Origin: Mycogone perniciosa
Taxonomy: Eukaryota > Ascomycota > Sordariomycetes > Hypocreales > Hypocreaceae
Length of the DNA: 64,000 nt
NCBI GenBank assembly: GCA_025331125.1
Contig: JAOALB010000093.1
Location: forward strand, 124,001-188,000
Direction: 5' to 3'
Under the pieces are notes generated by a model. The model worked only from the letters and a program-made list of their open reading frames with translations, was not told where the DNA came from and made no database searches. This document shows, piece by piece, positions 35,101 through 45,795 of this stretch (position 1 is its first letter; the number at the start of each line of letters is the position of its first letter). A program made the position numbers and the translations under genes.

Positions 35101-36716
35101 AAGACTAAGTTGGTCATGGCTCTCAGGGAGTATCCCCAATCTTTGGCTGGGCCAAGTGGTGTAGACGCCCAGTCAACCATCTTTACCCGTTTGATGTGCT
35201 CTGGAAGATTGTCACTCAACGGAACTCTGGTCCAGTCGAAAGTCGACCCTAGAAGCTGTGACTGAAGAACCTGGTTTGTAAAATCGTCTGGATGGCAGCG
35301 GTTGAGATCGCAAATTGGATCAGCAACGACGTTCCCTGAAGCCGTGTCCATGCTTTCACTTGTATGCTTCGGAGCAATGTTGCCAAAATAGTCTGAAGGC
35401 TCAACGATGTCAGCAGAGGGAGTGGCCGGTGTTGACGCACAGTGTCCACTGCTCTCTTGCCCAGGGACAAGGTGATCGTCGCCAATGGGTAACGGAGAAA
35501 TCGGCCTGGTGGCGTGGTATGTGACATTGCCGCTGACGAATCGAAATCGGCGCCTCAGCGTTGTGGACACCCATGTTATTCCGCCATATTCACGAGATGG
35601 CGAGGGTGTCTCAGAATCTTCTGCGTTAGTAACGGAGCCCATAACCCAAGCCCTAAATTTTTTGAAATCCGGAGCGACATGATCGTCATTCTCGGGAGCA
35701 AGAAGCTGGTGAATCTCGTGGGTGGCTCGGAGAGATTGGTTAAAGTATAATATGGGCAGGCCAGGGCGACTGGCGTTTGTCGAATTTGCCAAATCGACCA
35801 GGAATGTCGGTCTATCGTCGTGCTCAAGAAGCTCAATCACACCAATGCCCTGGAGAATTTGCAGACCAGGCGGCATGCTACGCACGCCAGGGCTTAGCGA
35901 TGGGGCCGATATATCCAGGGAGGATGGTGTGCTGCCAGACCTGGCTGGGCTCACGGAGCTTACGCTGGCCCTCGGCAGCTTCAGCGTCGTCACGCTGCCA
36001 GGATCTTCCCGAGTGCGCGCCAACATAGCTGAAGCGACATTCGAAGCGGGAACGCTTGATGGGCGAGTAAAATGTCTTGCGGGTGTGTGAGAGAAAAAGA
36101 GGGGCGAGACTGCCTCGTCGCGATCTGGGTGGAGAGATAAAGGATGAGATTTGGTAGTTTCAGTCAGTATGTCAACTCTCCTAGGAGGGGAAGCCCCGGT
36201 TCGGGGTTTCTTGGCTGGGGCTGATTCCATTGGTTCTTGGTCCTTGGCCTGATGTGACGAACGCTTTCCTGTGCTGTCGGAATGCGACGGCCTCGCAGTA
36301 GCTGTTTGGTTGGGACTGTGAGTGCTCCTCTGCAAAGACAGCACGGCACTTGAGCTGATAGTGGACAGCGGACCGGTTTGCCCTTGACTGCTATGGCTGT
36401 GGTGCCATGGTATCGACACGCCGGTCGAACAACGTCCCAAGTCTCCAAGATGATGCTGGGAGCTATGGGAAGCAGCAGATCTGCCGGATGAGGCGGTTGC
36501 CCCCGGTGCTGCAGCAGCGAGGCCAGACGAGGATGCGCTTCCGTCGCTCGAGATGGAGGTAGAGGTCGAAAGGGTAGGGTCAGAGACGGCGCTGGAAACT
36601 GGAGTCGACACAGATCTCGGAGGGGAAGCAGAAGCCGAAGCTGAAGCGGACGCGGACGCAGAAACAGAGGCGGAGGTAGAGAGAAATGGTATGGAGCTGT
36701 CGTCTCTCTCCTTCAT
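32181..36716 (-). CDS. Hybrid histidine kinase (PAS, HisKA, HATPase, receiver)
   Basis: The frame runs from the ATG at 36716. It contains one 60-nt intron (32342-32283) that is in frame and stop-free: 1491 aa spliced, 1511 unspliced. A Ser/Ala-rich N-terminus (about 1-250) leads to a PAS-like part (about 290-420) and a second with PAALYWGPEFVCFYNTAYVE (about 545). A GAF-like stretch follows, then a PAS domain from EYKFTRMAEFAPVGMFIADG (about 880). The H-box is TSHEMRNPLSAV with His1030, followed by LINLMTNAIKF (about 1164), GPGLGEQE and GGSGLGLF. The receiver starts VLIVEDNIVNQKVL (about 1350) with the phospho-acceptor Asp1408 in LMDLEMPVMDG; the conserved Lys is in ISKPF. Such kinases pass phosphate from His to Asp to an HPt protein such as Ypd1, controlling stress and development. 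No membrane helix is seen, so it is likely cytosolic. All core catalytic residues are present. I do not assign a numbered HHK group. Confidence 0.93.
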   Translation of the reverse strand: MKERDDSSIPFLSTSASVSASASASASASASPPRSVSTPVSSAVSDPTLSTSTSISSDGSASSSGLAAAAPGATASSGRSAASHSSQHHLGDLGRCSTGVSIPWHHSHSSQGQTGPLSTISSSAVLSLQRSTHSPNQTATARPSHSDSTGKRSSHQAKDQEPMESAPAKKPRTGASPPRRVDILTETTKSHPLSLHPDRDEAVSPLFFSHTPARHFTRPSSVPASNVASAMLARTREDPGSVTTLKLPRASVSSVSPARSGSTPSSLDISAPSLSPGVRSMPPGLQILQGIGVIELLEHDDRPTFLVDLANSTNASRPGLPILYFNQSLRATHEIHQLLAPENDDHVAPDFKKFRAWVMGSVTNAEDSETPSPSREYGGITWVSTTLRRRFRFVSGNVTYHATRPISPLPIGDDHLVPGQESSGHCASTPATPSADIVEPSDYFGNIAPKHTSESMDTASGNVVADPICDLNRCHPDDFTNQVLQSQLLGSTFDWTRVPLSDNLPEHIKRVKMVDWASTPLGPAKDWGYSLRAMTNLVLASPHPAALYWGPEFVCFYNTAYVEVAGSKHPQMLGMKYTEAWAEIWDEIMPIFKSAWESGQATMKNDNRLFINRHGYLEEAFFSWAIIPILGEDGEVVGLYNPCFENTRRRINERRMLTLREIGELTATATSVNGFWPQVQKGLEFNNYDVPFSLIYSVKDDMESEVSSLHSSSTLHSPQLILEGSPGVPEGHVAAPRCLDLRTSDEGFAPYVRQSLAMGAPAVLSEEDGTLPKHLIEGFDWRGYGDPCRTVVVFPVVPTTTGEAITGFIVLGVNPRRPYDDDYKLFIHLLSRQLATSMASVVLFEDEIRRGQRAAQLAALDRQELSEQLLQRTQEANELEYKFTRMAEFAPVGMFIADGGGHINYCNDMWWQISGQSRSDEIGEAWINSVRYEDRPALEASWRKLLEQKVTISLEFRFNRSQLCGDNTVDTWVLMSAFPEKHPDGSLMSIFGCITDISSQKWAEKVQNERREEAVEHKRQQENFIDITSHEMRNPLSAVLQCVDQIANSISSFTAHNDRVEVDALLESCLDAANTINLCASHQKRIVDDILTLSKLDSNLLAVTPVDEQPIRVVHRTLKMFESELLAHDIELEFRVDNSFDTYGVKWAKLDPSRLRQVLINLMTNAIKFTQGRERRAIVVSMCATRDITEITSQGTFYFERNDTQRTACMDIDNEEEWGSGEQINIHCSVEDTGPGLGEQELKILFQRFQQASPRTHVQYGGSGLGLFISRILTEMQGGQIGVSSQKDSGSKFSFYIQSRKCLNPPAEYEHISPFKIERKIQSPATSTSTNNNLSRSQSEAGRSPLFDVLIVEDNIVNQKVLQRQLRNYGNNTFVANHGREALQTLQRSRFWLGQEEEGVDISVILMDLEMPVMDGMTCARRIRELEKEGTIIKHIPIIAVTAYARPEQIENAKAAGIVSAFTVTSPWMRVLTNFLFQDDVISKPFRIPELIPKIEELVGKYQSLSVSAGV
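32283..32342 (-). other. In-frame, stop-free 60-nt intron in the receiver domain
   Basis: GTAAGT donor, CTGAC branch and TTCTTTTCCAG acceptor. Splicing joins AKAAGI to DDVISKPF, the expected receiver-domain sequence. Retention would insert 20 residues just before the conserved lysine. Confidence 0.8.
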
Positions 36717-39700
36717 GGACGCGGGACGTGGGAGAGCCAGCGTCTGTTGAAGACGAACCTTGCCAGCTGGCGGGGTTTTGAGAATTGAATTATTATCGCG
36801 CTACCAAGTCAGAAGCTTTGCTTGGCCTCGTTTAAAGTGGCTTCGGTCTATGCCTGCTTGGGTATGCTTGGGTGGCCGCACGCGAGATCGAGATGGCCCG
36901 GGGGTTGATGGAGGATAGGTGGAGATGACTGTACTCGTATGTATGAATGCAGCGACGAGGTCTCCGTCAACCGTGCCTTACTCCGTACACAGATACTACT
37001 ACCAGCTTGGGAGTCATATGAACAGGGCACTGCGGACAAGCAACAGCGGCAATGTGTGCAGTGTGTGCAATGCACAGGGGCATGCGATGAGAAGATGTGG
37101 ATGTGTGCTCGCAGATGAGAGGGCCGGCTTGTGACCAAAGCTCATTGAAACCATAGGACTGGTAATAACAGCAGGTAATAGTATGGAGTATGTACAGAGT
37201 ACTAGCTAGTACGAGTAATGGACGACAGCGGCGGATGGAGCTGGGGGGGGGCTTTGTGGGCAGAGACACAGAAAAGGAAGGGGATAAAGCAGGATGCCTA
37301 TGTTTCTGAGATCGTGGCTGTTGGCGAGAGGCGTGCCAAGTCCGGTCTGTGTACGGAGGTGCCGCCTGTGCAGTGATTAGGAGAGCAGGACGCAGGGGAG
37401 CTAGGGGCCGTGATAGTTCCGACTATCGTTGTGCGGGCGTCCGGAGAGAGCTGCTGATGAGTTGTGACAGCGAGCGTGCTTGTACGGGTGTGTGTGTTTC
37501 GCGATGGTGGACTCTGTGTGGTGATGACACTGATGAGCGGATGAGACTGCCAGATATATTTCAAGCTCTGATGACCAGCGACTCGGCCGATTCGGAAAAA
37601 CCAGCCTGCACTAGTATCATCACAGCCTTGGATACGATTTAATGCTAGTGATAATGAGGGAGGACGAGAAAGGGTTGATTTGTTAGTGGGGGTCATGCAA
37701 ATGCAGATGGAAGAGGCAAAAAAAATACGCATCGAGTCACTTTTTTGGCATCCCGAGAGCTCTAAAGTTGCGGTCGCGGGTTTGACGCACTGTGTGTCGC
37801 AGCCACAAGCTCCATGTAGCACAGTGTGTAGGTTTATATGCACGGTCCCTTGGAGCTTCCAGAGAAAATATCTTGGGCACTACGGAGCGCCTGCCAAGGC
37901 TCCGTATTAGTAGTACTACTCGTATCTACCTAAGGTATATATCACTCCGTAGGATAATAGCGTACTGCCCAATATGTCTGATGAAGGCATATTGAGTCAG
38001 GCTTTGGGTGCTTTTTCTCTGCGAAACGTTAAGAAAAGAAACAAGGGGCTTGGTTCGCATGTCAGCCATGCGCGAGATGTCTCAGCTGTCGCTCGAACGC
38101 GGCAGGGCTTCAGTCGTCATGCAGAACAAAAAAATACTACGGAGTACTATGTCCTTGGATAGATCTTATGGGTGCACAAAGCAAGCTCAGAGTCGCGCTG
38201 GCACAACCGGCGCAGCCCATCGACCGGTCTGGACCTCTGAAAATTACCGTGTGAGACAAGGGTGGGACGCTCGCCTTTACTCGTGCATAATGGTAGTCGC
38301 GGGAGACGAAAAAGACCTCCATGGACATGATTAGTCCGAACATGCTCATTTTTCATCGTTAGTGATCGTACTAACAATGCTTCTACTACTAATTGTCTGG
38401 AGACAATTCGAGAAATCGCCAATGCATTTAATGCCAAATCACCAACATTCCCCGGCCGTGCAGTTCAGCCGTCCCGTCCCGTTTCTCCCGGGCCGCGTCA
38501 CGGACCCGTGCCTTTGAATTCTCAGTGGAGACGGCGAATCAACTTGGCGTGTTGGATTCCCGTGGGGCAAAGACGGCCCAAAAAAAACACTTGGAGCATT
38601 TTCGTAGGACGATGAGCAGGAATCCTGTCATGGATTGTGCATATTGCTTCATGCATCTGGACGTATTGAGGAATGAGGTGTTATCAAATCAAATAGTCAT
38701 CGGCTTGTGGGTGAGCATCGAAAAGTGGCAGACAGGGCTAACATGTGTTGGAGCACGGAAGACGTTCCTCCTCCGTACTCCGTACTTCGTTTAATGATGG
38801 TGCATCGGAAACGAACCAATTGGTTTGAGGCGAGATATGACTGTTCCCCGTTGTCTCTCGGTTCCCGGCTGTCTTACATGTTGATTGCAAGGCCACGAAT
38901 CATGGCAAACAGACCCATAAAAAGTTGTGATGTTGAATTTGTCATGGTTTGAGTTGTCTTCACATGTCTTGGCATCACTATCACTTTGTACCTCGCGCTT
39001 ACTCGTATTCTGTCGTTGAGCTCAAGGTAGTAGTACTCCGTACGGACCTTTCGATAATTCTAGTACTACGGAGTACCGAGGCGCGGTATCAGCCACGGAA
39101 CACTAGAGGGAAACTATGGCTAGTTGGCTGGCACTCATACCACTACTAACCCACTTACCGAACCGCCAGCTCCAAGGCAAATGGTTGCATACCGATGACA
39201 TGGAACGTTTTCCCGTGCCAAACGACATACTGTGTGTTGCCTGCTTGTTATCTATGTTGGATTTAATCCTCACCGAGCTCAGGTACAGGTAGGGATAGCT
39301 TGGTATGTGATACGACAAATACCAGTACTACTACGAGTACTCCGCTCTCCGCACCCCATAGATGACTAGGCCTTGGGAGATGCATCTTGGCATCTTGGCA
39401 TCTTCGTCGGTTCCAGGCTGAGGTAAGATATGAGACAGGATGTGTCGGAAGCGGAAAAGCAAAAGTCCGGCTCCATTGCTGAATGGTCCGAGGTCCACGG
39501 GCTACGGGGGTCCGGGAGTAGAGACGGCGCCAACCTCCGGGTGGTGTGGGCCAATTCGCTGGTTCGATCTCAGTCGTAGCTGTGAGAAGCAGCAACATCA
39601 CCAACATCGCAACTTCTCTTGCGGAGTATAGCTGAATAATACATGCAGGGAAGTATCCAGGACTCCGTAAACGATCCAAAATCAACCAACCATTACGGAT

Positions 39701-40333
39701 TAGTACATCTTGACTCCCCTGAGTCCCGTCCGCTGCATTATCCTGGCAGCGGCACCGGCACATCACACATGGGCGGGATCTCGCGCGATGCCATTGGCCC
39801 ATTCTGGCCTCCTCAATGGCCGGGCCGTCCAATCGTGACCTGCATGCTCGATCCGGGCGCTTAAAATGTCCAAAGCATCCATCTCGAGGCTCGCTGTCAT
39901 TGGCTGCGAGTTTCGTGGCATCGGGGATGGCACCAATAGAGGGGCGGCGTAAACGCCCGCAGCCCGCAGAGTCCCTCTTTGGTTCCCCACCTCCTCTTTT
40001 TTGGCCATGATCCCATCCCTAATAGCGTCCACCTCTTTAAACAGTCTCCCGCCCACAAAGACCCAAAGACTCGTTGTTCTGATACTTCGTGGGTGGTGAG
40101 CTTTCAGAGTCAGTTTCATCGCGACGACAACGGCAACGAGGACGACGGCAGACTGCGAATGCGACGTTCAGGCGGAGTACATGAAGGCTTGTTACATTGA
40201 GCAGCAAAGGCGCACACAGATCTGGGCCAACGTTGCCGCGCTCCCGACGGCGCTTCGGCAGCAGCGCGAGACGATATCCACGCAGTCGTCATTCCATTAG
40301 ACAAGAGTCGGTTCACGATACAAGGCAATCAAG
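36717..40333. other. Divergent 3.6-kb spacer between the kinase and a membrane-protein gene
   Basis: No gene supported on either strand. Open frames of up to 189 aa exist on the minus strand (for example 39263-39832) but lack domains, splice sites or codon bias. TACTCCGTA-type words recur (about 36980, 38138, 38778, 39034, 39067). The right end carries the leader of the membrane-protein gene with a small upstream frame. Confidence 0.5.
40181..40300 (+). other. 39-codon upstream open reading frame
   Basis: ATG at 40181 to TAG at 40300, starting MKACYIEQQRRTQIW, ends 33 bp before the start of the membrane-protein gene. If it lies in the transcribed leader it would be a classical uORF. I cannot see the transcription start, so this is a candidate. 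Confidence 0.4.
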
Positions 40334-41274
40334 ATGGGCATCACGAACGCGGCGTCGTCCTGGTCTTATAGGCCCTTCGCTCGCAAATGGCCCAAGGTCG
40401 CAAGAAAGGCCACCGTCTGGTTGATGGGAGCCGAATTCGTTGGCCTCATTCCTCTTCTCGTCATCTTCGGCATCGCCCAACCAGACCTCTACCGTTCCGC
40501 CATGTGGCAAATTGGCTACAATAACGGCCTCAACTCCAACCCCAACATCATTCTCTATGCATACGCCAACTACCGTCCCTTGCCGACCATTCCCCTCATT
40601 TGGTCGCGAGTGTCAGTTTTCTCTGAGCCGATATTTGATCGAAGAAATCCTTTGCTGACAACTCGTTGATAGATTGACGGACTTCAATGTCGCCATCTCC
40701 GTCATCTCTCTCTTCTTCATTCTGGCCAAGCTCATCTTGATTATCATGAAGATCTGGTATCCGGCCATGGCTGTATTTGTCAACTTTTCCTTGCTCGCAC
40801 TTTATGCTGTGAGTGTTTATGGCCAGATTGGCCCCGACTACTCCGATCCGAGATATCCTGCCCCAGCGGCATGGTACTTCAGATACGGCTGTGATCTAGC
40901 CAAGCCAAGCGGAAACTATCAAAACTGCCAAATTGCCCAGTCCTCACTCTTCATTACGCTGTTCATGCTGTAAGCCTCTCTCCATATCCCGCTCCCTCAA
41001 GAAACCTTGGTGAGCGTGATGTTGACGGGATGTGTTTTTTAGGGTCACCTATGTTCTCTCACTGGGCTTCGCCATGTATGCTATGTGGCCCAACAAGATC
41101 AACGACACCGACATTGATGACGAAGATGACGATGCAGAACCGAACTTTGCGGAGACCAAGGACATGGAGATGCAGGGCATGGACTTTCCGGAGGCAGCGG
41201 GCGGCTTACCTTTTACACCGAGGACACAGGCCTTCCACACGCTCGACCGGAGACTTCCCCTACGACAGTCATAG
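40334..41274 (+). CDS. Four-helix membrane protein of unknown function
   Basis: Three exons (40334-40611, 40673-40969, 41043-41274) join in frame to 268 aa; the introns are 61 and 73 nt. Four hydrophobic segments are visible: WLMGAEFVGLIPLLVIFGIA (about 30-49), FNVAISVISLFFILAKLILI (about 97-116), MAVFVNFSLLALYAVSVYGQ (about 122-143), and SSLFITLFMLVTYVLSLGFA (about 180-200). A loop with paired Cys (YGCDLAKPSGNYQNC) lies before the last helix. The tail is very acidic (DTDIDDEDDDAEPNF), with FAETKDMEMQGMDF and a LDRRLPLRQS end. The layout resembles fungal MARVEL-like or tetraspan plasma-membrane proteins, but I do not recognise a named family. The start has A at -3. It is divergent from the kinase gene. 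Confidence 0.78.
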
Positions 41275-41973
41275 TCGGCCGTTTATGGTGAAGTTGGTTT
41301 TCGGAATTAAACTCGACTCACGGAGGGGGTGGAACTCATAGATCACATGGATCTCGTGGCTGGTATTTTAGGCATAGGTGTTTTGTTGTTTTGGCGTTCG
41401 GTTTACTCGGGGGGGAGCGGTATACCACCTTTTATGATCATGGGGCCCTGGAGGCCATGACGGAGCAGAAAGGATCTAACCGCTTTATAACAATTATTTA
41501 TCCATACGAGTAAAAAAAACTTGCCGATCCTTCTCTGTAAGTAGTCCACTCCTTCGATAGAGCTTATAAATCCCAACGGCTATTATCGACTTAGACTTGG
41601 CAATGATCCCTTGTTCTAAAATATTAATAATAGTTGTTTGCTGCATAGGCCTAGTCCAGAGTACTGTCTACATAATGGATTGTCAAATACGACGTAAATC
41701 GTAAAATCTACCCGATACTGGCCGCCGACTATAGGATTTCCCCACCACAAAGGGGCGTACTATCGCCGACGTCACTGCGCAACCTCCGCCTACGGAGCAG
41801 ACACATATTGCCATTTCCAATCGTCAATTCCCCCGCCCTTCATGCATCTCCCCCGTTTCTCCGGTCCCAATCAAATGTCCCGCTTCTAGATTATAGGCCA
41901 GATTGTTCTCGTGGGTGTTGCTTTTTAATACTCATCCTCTCTGCCTTCCCCTCCCTCTTATAATCAGCCGCTC
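41275..41973. other. Spacer with SSADH promoter
   Basis: About 700 bp, AT-rich in the left half, C/T-rich just before the SSADH start (about 41905-41960). No gene is seen. Confidence 0.45.
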
Positions 41974-43746
41974 ATGGCGTTGCTGCACAAGCTCGTAGCT
42001 CCATCAACTCTGCGCTTCTCTCCTGGCGTTTCTTCCATCCTTGCGAGACGAGCTTCAACTATGGCACCCAAGGTGGGTTGATGCAGTTGAAGAATGGTTT
42101 TATAGCTCGGGGATTCGCTAACGAACATTGGCATTGCAGCTTAAGGACCCATCGCTGCTCAAGCAGGACGTCTGCTATATCAATGGCGAATGGATACCAG
42201 CGAAGTCTGGTAAGACCTTCAAGGTCCATGGTTCGTCGCACGCTCTCCTGCCTCAAAGCTCCTCAAGTCCGCTAATACCCTCAATCGCTCGTCCACAGAT
42301 CCTGCTACTGGCGACTTCATTGGTACCTCCGCCGAATGCGACGCCGACGACACCAAGTCAGCTATCGTAGCCGCTGCCAATGCCTTCAAGACCTTCCGCA
42401 CCACAACCGGCCGCGAGCGCGCCAAGCTGCTACGCAAGTGGTACGACCTCGTCGTTGAGAACACTGAGGATATCGCCAAGATCATCACCTGGGAGAATGG
42501 CAAGCCCTTAGCTGATGCTAAGGGTGAGACTACCTCTACCGCCAACTTCCTCGAGTGGTTTAGCGAGGAGGCCCCTCGTGCTTATGGCGATACCATCCCT
42601 GTACCAACGCCAGGAAACCGTGCGTGGACCGTCAAGGAGCCTGTCGGCGTCTGCGGTCTGATTACACCGTATGTGGGACAGAAGGGCCTCCCGAGAGAGA
42701 TCGATCATGTGTGCTGATGCAGTCTCGACAGATGGAACTTCCCTGCAGCTATGATTGCGAGAAAGCTCGGTCCCGCACTCGCAGCTGGATGCACTGTTGT
42801 TTGCAAGGCTCCAGGCGAGACCCCATACTCGGCTTTGGCCCTCGCTGAGCTCGCCCACAGAGCCGGTATCCCCAAGGGTGTGGTCAACATTGTCACGGCC
42901 CTCGAGAATACGGCAGTCGTTGGTGAGGTGCTCACCACCCACCCCACCATCAAGAAGGTGTCCTTCACGGGCTCCACTGGTGTTGGCAAGCTTCTGATGA
43001 AGCAGTCCTCTAGCACCCTCAAGAAGCTTTCTCTTGAGCTCGGTGGCAACGCCCCTTTCATCGTCTTCGACGACGCTGACATCGATGATGCTGTGGCTGG
43101 TGCCGTCGCCTCCAAGTTCCGGTCTTCTGGCCAGACTTGTGTATGCGCCAACCGCATCTACGTCCAGGAGGGCATCTACGAGGAGTTCGCCAAGAAGTTC
43201 GTCGAAAAAGTTCAATCATTCAAGGTTGGCAACGGCTTCGAGGAGGGCACCACCCACGGCCCCCTCATCCACGATCGAGCCGTCTCCAAGGTCGAGTCCC
43301 ACGTGCAGGATGCTATCAAGAAGGGTGGCAAGCTCCTGCTTGGCGGCCAGCGATTGCCCGAGCAGGGCTCCAACTTCTTCCAACTCACCGTCCTCCGCGA
43401 CATGACGCCTGACATGGCCATTTCTTCCGAGGAGACGTTTGGTCCTGTCGCCGGTCTCTTCCCCTTCAAGACCGAGGAGGAGGTTGTCAGGATGGCCAAT
43501 GACTCTGACGTCGGATTGGGTGCCTACTTCTACTCCCGCGACGTTGAGCGCGTGTACCGCATTGCCGAGGCTCTCGAGGTGGGCATGGTCGGCGTCAACA
43601 CCGGCATCATCTCGGACCCGGCGTCGCCATTTGGCGGTGTCAAGGAGAGTGGCTTTGGCAGGGAGGGATCCAAGTATGGCATTGATGAGTACCAGGTTAT
43701 CAAGTCGGTCACATATGGTGGCATGGGCAAACCATTGCAAAGCTAA
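41974..43746 (+). CDS. UGA2: Succinate-semialdehyde dehydrogenase (NAD(P)+)
   Basis: Four exons (41974-42072, 42140-42230, 42299-42668, 42732-43746) give 524 aa. The enzyme oxidises succinic semialdehyde to succinate, the last step of the GABA shunt. The N-terminus MALLHKLVAPSTLRFSPGVS is basic and Ser-rich, like a mitochondrial presequence. The aldehyde-dehydrogenase fold follows: CYINGEWIPAKSGKTF, GLITPWNFPAAMIARKLGPA, VSFTGSTGVGKLL, the general base Glu289 in LELGGNAPFIVFDDAD, and the nucleophile Cys323 in GQTCVCANR, a context typical of SSADH. ETFGPVAGLFPF and PFGGVKESGFGREGSKYGID follow. A second in-frame ATG at codon 30 could give a cytosolic form. The donor of intron 2 (GTTCGT) is unusual, but the join gives the expected KVHDPATGDFIG. 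Confidence 0.94.
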
Positions 43747-44237
43747 GATAGCTATGCATGTTATGTGAGGATGATTTAATTTGTGTATATGATGATATGG
43801 CCACGCAAAGACAACTGTCTATTCATGAGAAAGGAGGCGATGTAAATAGCCAAGGCACCTAGGACAGGGGAGATGTGATGAACAGAACCTAAATTGAGAT
43901 GACGAAACATACCGACGCATTCAATGAGTTGATGAGATGGAAAGTCTTCGTTCAGTTGAACCATGATCTGTAAGTGTTAATCGTAATTGCTGGAAAAAGA
44001 GAAAGACAACTAATAGCTTTGTTTCTTCGACGTAGATTATCAGCCTTGGTTATGCTACCACTCCGAGAGTAAGTAAGCCTCTGTAGTCAGTCAATGCTTT
44101 CAAAAGACAAATACTATATATATACTGTCCTGCTTTCCCTTGTGGTAAAAATTACAACTCGATTAAAAAAAATAAAGCGATACACGAATCATTATCCAAA
44201 GTTGAATCGAAGATTAATGCAAATAAGTAAGGTTGAA
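43747..44237. other. 3' spacer of SSADH
   Basis: About 490 bp, AT-rich, holding the SSADH 3' end and the downstream side of a minus-strand tRNA. An A-rich run lies near 44166-44175, which on the tRNA strand is the expected poly-T stop for RNA polymerase III. No protein gene is seen. Confidence 0.45.
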
Positions 44238-44330
44238 TGACCGTGGCAGGGTTCGAACCTGCGGCCTTTTGTGCTCAAATAACCCGTTTGATCATGTAAG
44301 ACAAACGCGCTACCACTGCGCTACACGGTC
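44238..44330 (-). tRNA. tRNA-Val (anticodon UAC) with an intron
   Basis: The 93-nt minus-strand gene folds as a tRNA. The acceptor arms GACCGTG/CACGGTC pair, with discriminator A. The D-arm is GCGC-AGTGGTA-GCGC, the anticodon stem TTTGT/ACAAA, and the T-arm GCAGG-TTCGAAC-CCTGC. The anticodon loop reads C-T-TAC-A, followed by about 21 extra bases before position 38, the canonical intron place between 37 and 38. The mature tRNA would be 72 nt without CCA. The anticodon follows from the pairing and is fairly but not absolutely certain. Confidence 0.82.
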
Positions 44331-44749
44331 CTCTAATTGATGGATGATGCCGAGCTGTTTATACTTATAACTGTACATGCTATGTATTGCAGCCATTCAA
44401 ATCAATTGGGTTCTTATTAACCCGAAATGACATCCTATCCTGCTGACGGATAGGTTGTGCTGAAAGCTCTAAACCCAACACCAGGACGCCGTCAGTCATG
44501 GATTTGCGCCGAATCATTGATCTGACCAATTTGATTCATCTTCTAGGCAATTCTTAGTGACGTTCTATTCGCACGATTTCACCTGCCAAGGCGAGAAGTT
44601 GTTCTCGCACGTGACCCATCTAATGAAGCACTGGTTGTCGTCTTATCTTATCACATCACCACGCCACAACCTCACATGAAGCTTCTGGCTTACACCCTCC
44701 ATGGTAGTCGTTTTATGTGAAGAGAATAGACAGAACACAACGGTTAACA
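44331..44749. other. Spacer between the tRNA and RRF1
   Basis: About 420 bp with the RRF1 promoter. A short inverted pair CCTATCCTGCTGACGGATAGG lies at about 44433-44453. No gene is seen. Confidence 0.4.
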
Positions 44750-45671
44750 ATGTCGCTCACTCGCTCCAGAAGCTTGGCGACCCGTGGCCTGCGCCTGTTG
44801 GCCTATACAGAGGAGTATGTATACCTCTCAGCTCTCAATTGCAACCTACCCTAGCTAGAACGAAGCTCCAATGCTAACATCATTGATGCGCAGACGGGAC
44901 CTCTATAACTCAACGCAGCGAGTAATTCGCCTCACACCAATCAATCTCGCTGTCAATACCTCAAACAACTACACAGTATCCTCGATCCGCCTATTTAGCC
45001 AATCCTCCTCCCTCCTCAAAAAAACCAAAAACGCTCCCCCAAAGCGCGACCCCGCCGCCTCCTCCTCCTCCGCTGCGGCATCTGACCCCGAAAACCTTCT
45101 CGACCTCTCCTCCCTCCTCGCCGCCTATACCCCTCTCGACTCCCACCACAAGGCCCAGCTCCACGAGGTCCTCCACGGAGGGCGCTTCAGCCCAGACAAG
45201 ATCGGCGCCGTCTTCGTGCCTGTCAAGTATCCCGAGGATGGCAGCGTCGTGTCCCACCCCCTCCGCGAGCTAGCGCAGATCGTCCCCCGCTCTGGGCGCA
45301 TTATTTCGCTGCTTGTCAATGATCGCGAGTATATCAAGCCCATCATGTCGGCTATACAGGCGAGCAAGGAGTATAACCAGCAGCCGCAGCGCGCTGAGGA
45401 CAATGAGCTGGAGCTGCTCCTCAAAGTGGAGATGGAGCGCAAGGATGCGCTTGTGCGCCGTGTCAAGGAGACTTGCCAGAGCTGGAAGGATAAGGTACGC
45501 CTGGCGAGGACGAAGCAGGAAAAGGTTTGGAAGGAGTTGAAGAAGAACGGTCAGATGCTGCCAGATGTGTTCAAGAAGGCCGAGAAAGAGCTGCAGAAGG
45601 TGCAGGATAAGAAGATGAAGGAGATTGACCAGGAAGAGGCGCAGACGATTAAACAGCTTGATCGCCACTAG
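44750..45671 (+). CDS. RRF1: Mitochondrial ribosome recycling factor
   Basis: Two exons (44750-44814 and 44894-45671; intron 79 nt with GTATGT, a CTAAC branch and GCGCAG) give 280 aa. The start MSLTRSRSLATRGLRLLAYT is a typical presequence, and the join gives TEERDLYNSTQRVIRL in frame. An alternative unspliced start at 44871 also reads open. The RRF domain occupies about 110-280: KIGAVFVPVKYPEDGSVVSH, ELAQIVPRSGRIISLLVNDR, and a long helical arm with the basic run KVRLARTKQEKVWKELKKNG. A Ser/Ala linker (KKTKNAPPKRDPAASSSS) separates the two parts. RRF splits post-termination mitoribosomes together with elongation factor G2. The gene converges with the RGG protein gene, with about 125 bp between stops. 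Confidence 0.88.
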
Positions 45672-45795
45672 CAGTGACTTCATGTGCCATTGTATGATAA
45701 AGTCAGTGGTCATATACTATCTTACACGTCATGACAACTGTACGAAACCTCTCCAATATGTAGACAGTTGTGATACATTCATATAAACCCATTTT

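Noticed and set aside
37298..37843. 181-codon minus-strand frame in the kinase upstream spacer
   Set aside because: Ser/Thr/Pro-rich composition, no domain and no conserved-looking segment; more likely leader or spacer sequence.
42508..43215. Long minus-strand frame (235 codons) antisense to SSADH
   Set aside because: It mirrors the biased codons of the real gene on the opposite strand and has no domain or start context of its own.
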